A stretch of DNA of 64,000 nt from contig NZ_CP025746.1 in assembly GCF_004015185.1 (NCBI RefSeq), positions 4,853,776 to 4,917,775 of the forward strand. Direction: 5' to 3'. This document shows, piece by piece, positions 61,712 to 64,000 of this stretch. A program made the position numbers and the translations under genes. The stretch's first letter is position 1, and every line of letters begins with the position of its first letter. This DNA comes from Clostridium manihotivorum (lineage in GTDB: Bacteria > Bacillota > Clostridia > Clostridiales > Clostridiaceae). The notes under the pieces were generated by a model, which ran no database searches, was not told the DNA's origin, and worked only from the letters and a program-made list of their open reading frames with translations.

Positions 61712-64000
61712 TTTTATCAGCTCCAACCAATGCATTTTCCAGTACTGTGTCTACTTTTTCAGCAAGTATAAAATTAAGTTTACCTTTTATACTTTGTGGT
61801 ATCTTTAATATATCTTTTTCATTTTCCTTAGGAACTATTACTGTATCTATTCCAGCTCTATAAGCAGCTAAACTCTTCTCTTTTAATCCTCCAATAGGAA
61901 GGACTCTTCCTGTAAGAGTTATCTCACCAGTCATAGCTACATTGCTCTTAACCTTTTTGTTAGAAAGCGCAGACACCAGCGCAGTTATCATAGTAACTCC
62001 TGCAGATGGACCATCTTTAGGTACAGCACCTTCTGGCACATGTATATGAATATCCTTTGATTTATAGAAATCATCTGCTATATTAAATCTTTTAGCATTA
62101 GCTCTAACATAGGTATATCCTGCTCTAGCTGACTCTTTCATAACATCACCAAGCTGACCAGTTAACTCTAGCTTACCAGTTCCGTCCATTACCATAACCT
62201 CTACTGGTAGTGTGTCTCCGCCATATGCGGTCCAAGCCATTCCAGTAACTACCCCAACTTTATCTGCTTTATCTACTTTATCATAGTTAAATATCTTAGG
62301 TCCTAGATATTTTTCAACTACAGTTGGAGTTACTAATACACTTGTTTTTTCTTTTTCCATCATATCTTTTATTGCTTTTCTTATTATGCTGCCTACTCTT
62401 CTCTCAAGACTTCTTACACCTGATTCTCTTGTGTATCCTTCTATAATAAGCTTTATAGAATTATCAGTTATCTTTATCTCATTATTCTTTATACCATGCT
62501 CTTCTAGTTGCTTAGGAATAAGATATTTCTTCACTATATGATATTTTTCTTCATATGTGTAACCAGAAACTTCTATAACTTCCATTCTATCTAGAAGAGG
62601 TCTAGGAATTGTATCTAAAGAATTTGCAGTAGTTAAAAACATAACATTCGATAAGTCCATCTCTATTTCTAGATAATTATCTCTAAAAGTAGAATTTTGC
62701 TCTGCATCCAACACTTCTAAAAGTGCATCTGCAGGATCGCCTTTAAAGTCATTTGCCATTTTATCTATTTCATCCAATAAAAATAAAGGATTCATTGACT
62801 TAGCTTGCTTCATACCATATATAATTCTTCCAGGTATAGCACCAACATAAGTTCTTCTATGACCTCTTATTTCAGCTTCATCTCTTATTCCACCTAAGGA
62901 CATTCTAACAAAGTTCCTATTGAGAGCCTTAGCTACACTTCTAGCAATAGATGTCTTACCAACTCCTGGAGGTCCAACTAAACATATAATAGGACCTTTC
63001 AAAGTATTACTTACCTTTTTAACAGAAAGATATTCTATAATTCTTTCTTTTACATCCTCTAAGCCATAGTGATCTTCTTGAAGAACTTCTCTTGCCTTCT
63101 TGATATCTACGTTATCTTTGGTTTGCTTGCTCCAAGGTAAATCTAAAATCCAATCCAAATAGGTCCTTATTACATTTCCTTCTGAAGAATAGCTTCCTGA
63201 AGTCTTCAGTCTAGAAAGCTCATATAAAGCTTTTTCCTTAGCTTCTTTAGGAAGTTTAAGCTTTTTGATTTTGCTCTCATAAGCTTCAACTTCTTTTCTA
63301 TCCTCATCGTCTTCGCCTAATTCTTCTTGTATAACTTTAAGTTGTTCTCTAAGATAGTATTCCTTCTGAAGTTTATCCATCTTTTTCTTTACTTTATAGC
63401 CGATTTTCTTCTCTATCTTTAGAACTTCCATCTCATTCTTAACAATTACAATTAATTTTTCTAATCTCTTTTTAATATCAAAAGCTTCTAATATTTCTTG
63501 TCTAACTTCTTGTTTTAACAATAAGTAAGATGCTACTACATCCGCTAATCTAGCAGAACTCTCAATGTCATCCAATGAGATAATGATATCTGAAGAGGTA
63601 TTACCTGATAAACTTAAATAGTCACTAAATTCATCCTTAAGTGATCTTGTAAGTGCTTCTAACTCTAATCTAACCTTTTCACTTAATGTTTCTTCTTCAT
63701 CCTCAGTATATATCTCAGCTTCTATTGTAAAGTACTTATCATCATCGCTTAGAGAAAGTATTCTTCCTCTATTAACACCTTCCACCAATACTCTTATAGT
63801 ATCTCCTGGTAGTTTTAAAAGTTGTTTAATTGTACAAAGCGTTCCTACTTCATATATATCCTCTTTTACTGGTTCTTCAATCTTAGCATCCTTTTGAGTC
63901 GCAAGGAAAATTTGCTGATTATTTAACATCGCTTCTTCTAAAGCAGCAATGGATTTCTCTCTACCTACATCAAAATGAATAACCATGTTTGGAAAAATGG
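61701..64000 (-). CDS. lon: ATP-dependent protease Lon (5' end beyond window)
   Basis: Lon degrades damaged and regulatory proteins in the cytoplasm. About 766 residues are visible, lacking only the first dozen or so. The reading frame stays open to the window edge ([16 protein letters not shown]), so the ATG at 63986 is internal. Domains in order: N-terminal substrate domain; a central coiled region; an AAA+ domain with Walker [10 protein letters not shown] and the sensor stretch [16 protein letters not shown]; and a serine-lysine protease domain with the catalytic Ser in [10 protein letters not shown] and Lys in [10 protein letters not shown]. All catalytic residues are intact. Confidence 0.97.
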   Translation of the reverse strand, partial: IFPNMVIHFDVGREKSIAALEEAMLNNQQIFLATQKDAKIEEPVKEDIYEVGTLCTIKQLLKLPGDTIRVLVEGVNRGRILSLSDDDKYFTIEAEIYTEDEEETLSEKVRLELEALTRSLKDEFSDYLSLSGNTSSDIIISLDDIESSARLADVVASYLLLKQEVRQEILEAFDIKKRLEKLIVIVKNEMEVLKIEKKIGYKVKKKMDKLQKEYYLREQLKVIQEELGEDDEDRKEVEAYESKIKKLKLPKEAKEKALYELSRLKTSGSYSSEGNVIRTYLDWILDLPWSKQTKDNVDIKKAREVLQEDHYGLEDVKERIIEYLSVKKVSNTLKGPIICLVGPPGVGKTSIARSVAKALNRNFVRMSLGGIRDEAEIRGHRRTYVGAIPGRIIYGMKQAKSMNPLFLLDEIDKMANDFKGDPADALLEVLDAEQNSTFRDNYLEIEMDLSNVMFLTTANSLDTIPRPLLDRMEVIEVSGYTYEEKYHIVKKYLIPKQLEEHGIKNNEIKITDNSIKLIIEGYTRESGVRSLERRVGSIIRKAIKDMMEKEKTSVLVTPTVVEKYLGPKIFNYDKVDKADKVGVVTGMAWTAYGGDTLPVEVMVMDGTGKLELTGQLGDVMKESARAGYTYVRANAKRFNIADDFYKSKDIHIHVPEGAVPKDGPSAGVTMITALVSALSNKKVKSNVAMTGEITLTGRVLPIGGLKEKSLAAYRAGIDTVIVPKENEKDILKIPQSIKGKLNFILAEKVDTVLENALVGADKNED

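Overview
The window looks like a chromosomal segment of a Clostridium-type, spore-forming, AT-rich Firmicute. The evidence is a nine-gene V/A-type ATPase operon in the Enterococcus ntp order, a SpoVB-like and a YtgP/MurJ-like flippase, a Clostridium-style DUF5685-DnaJ pair, Cys/Gly-rich coat-like proteins, a perR-like gene, strong GGAGG ribosome binding sites, many TTG and GTG starts, and dense rho-independent terminators.

Layout. 1-768: end of an ArsR-type regulator and a small membrane protein. 1.1-9.7 kb: V-type ATPase operon ntpF-I-K-E-C-G-A-B-D (minus). 10-28.7 kb: housekeeping and signalling genes (B12-binding radical SAM protein, methyltransferase-like protein, zinc phospholipase C-like protein, beta-propeller membrane protein, two MOP flippases, RluA-type pseudouridine synthase, M20 amidohydrolase, FtsA-like ATPase). 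This stretch also holds two paralogous cassettes, each a PadR regulator followed by two HAAS-type membrane proteins. 28.8-33.1 kb: murB, and a YhgE/Pip membrane protein divergent from a TetR regulator.

33.9-46.2 kb is an integrated island of about 12.3 kb. A tyrosine integrase lies just downstream of a full-length UvrD-like helicase gene. A second, diverged copy of that gene's last ~410 bp sits at the far end of the island. A 23-bp identical block, coding for the conserved helicase motif V, marks both junctions, so the element probably targets this motif and brings a replacement 3' end. The cargo looks defensive: a one-chain DUF262-DUF1524 (GmrSD-like) protein with a small divergent neighbour, a PD-(D/E)XK nuclease-like orphan between ~130-bp direct repeats, and an HNH protein. 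It also carries two lipoproteins (one with ankyrin repeats) and an IS21-family element with an extra third ORF.

47.8-64 kb returns to the backbone: pncB, an EAL-HDOD protein, a QueT-type transporter with a compact leader that may be a riboswitch, a DUF5685-DnaJ-membrane protein operon, and a perR-like gene with a Fur/PerR-type box inside its promoter spacer. It continues with a solute-binding lipoprotein, a cluster of low-complexity coat-like proteins, engB and the 3' part of lon, which runs off the window.

Several small dispersed repeat families (palindromic elements of roughly 40-115 bp) sit between genes. I found no rRNA, tRNA or CRISPR array.
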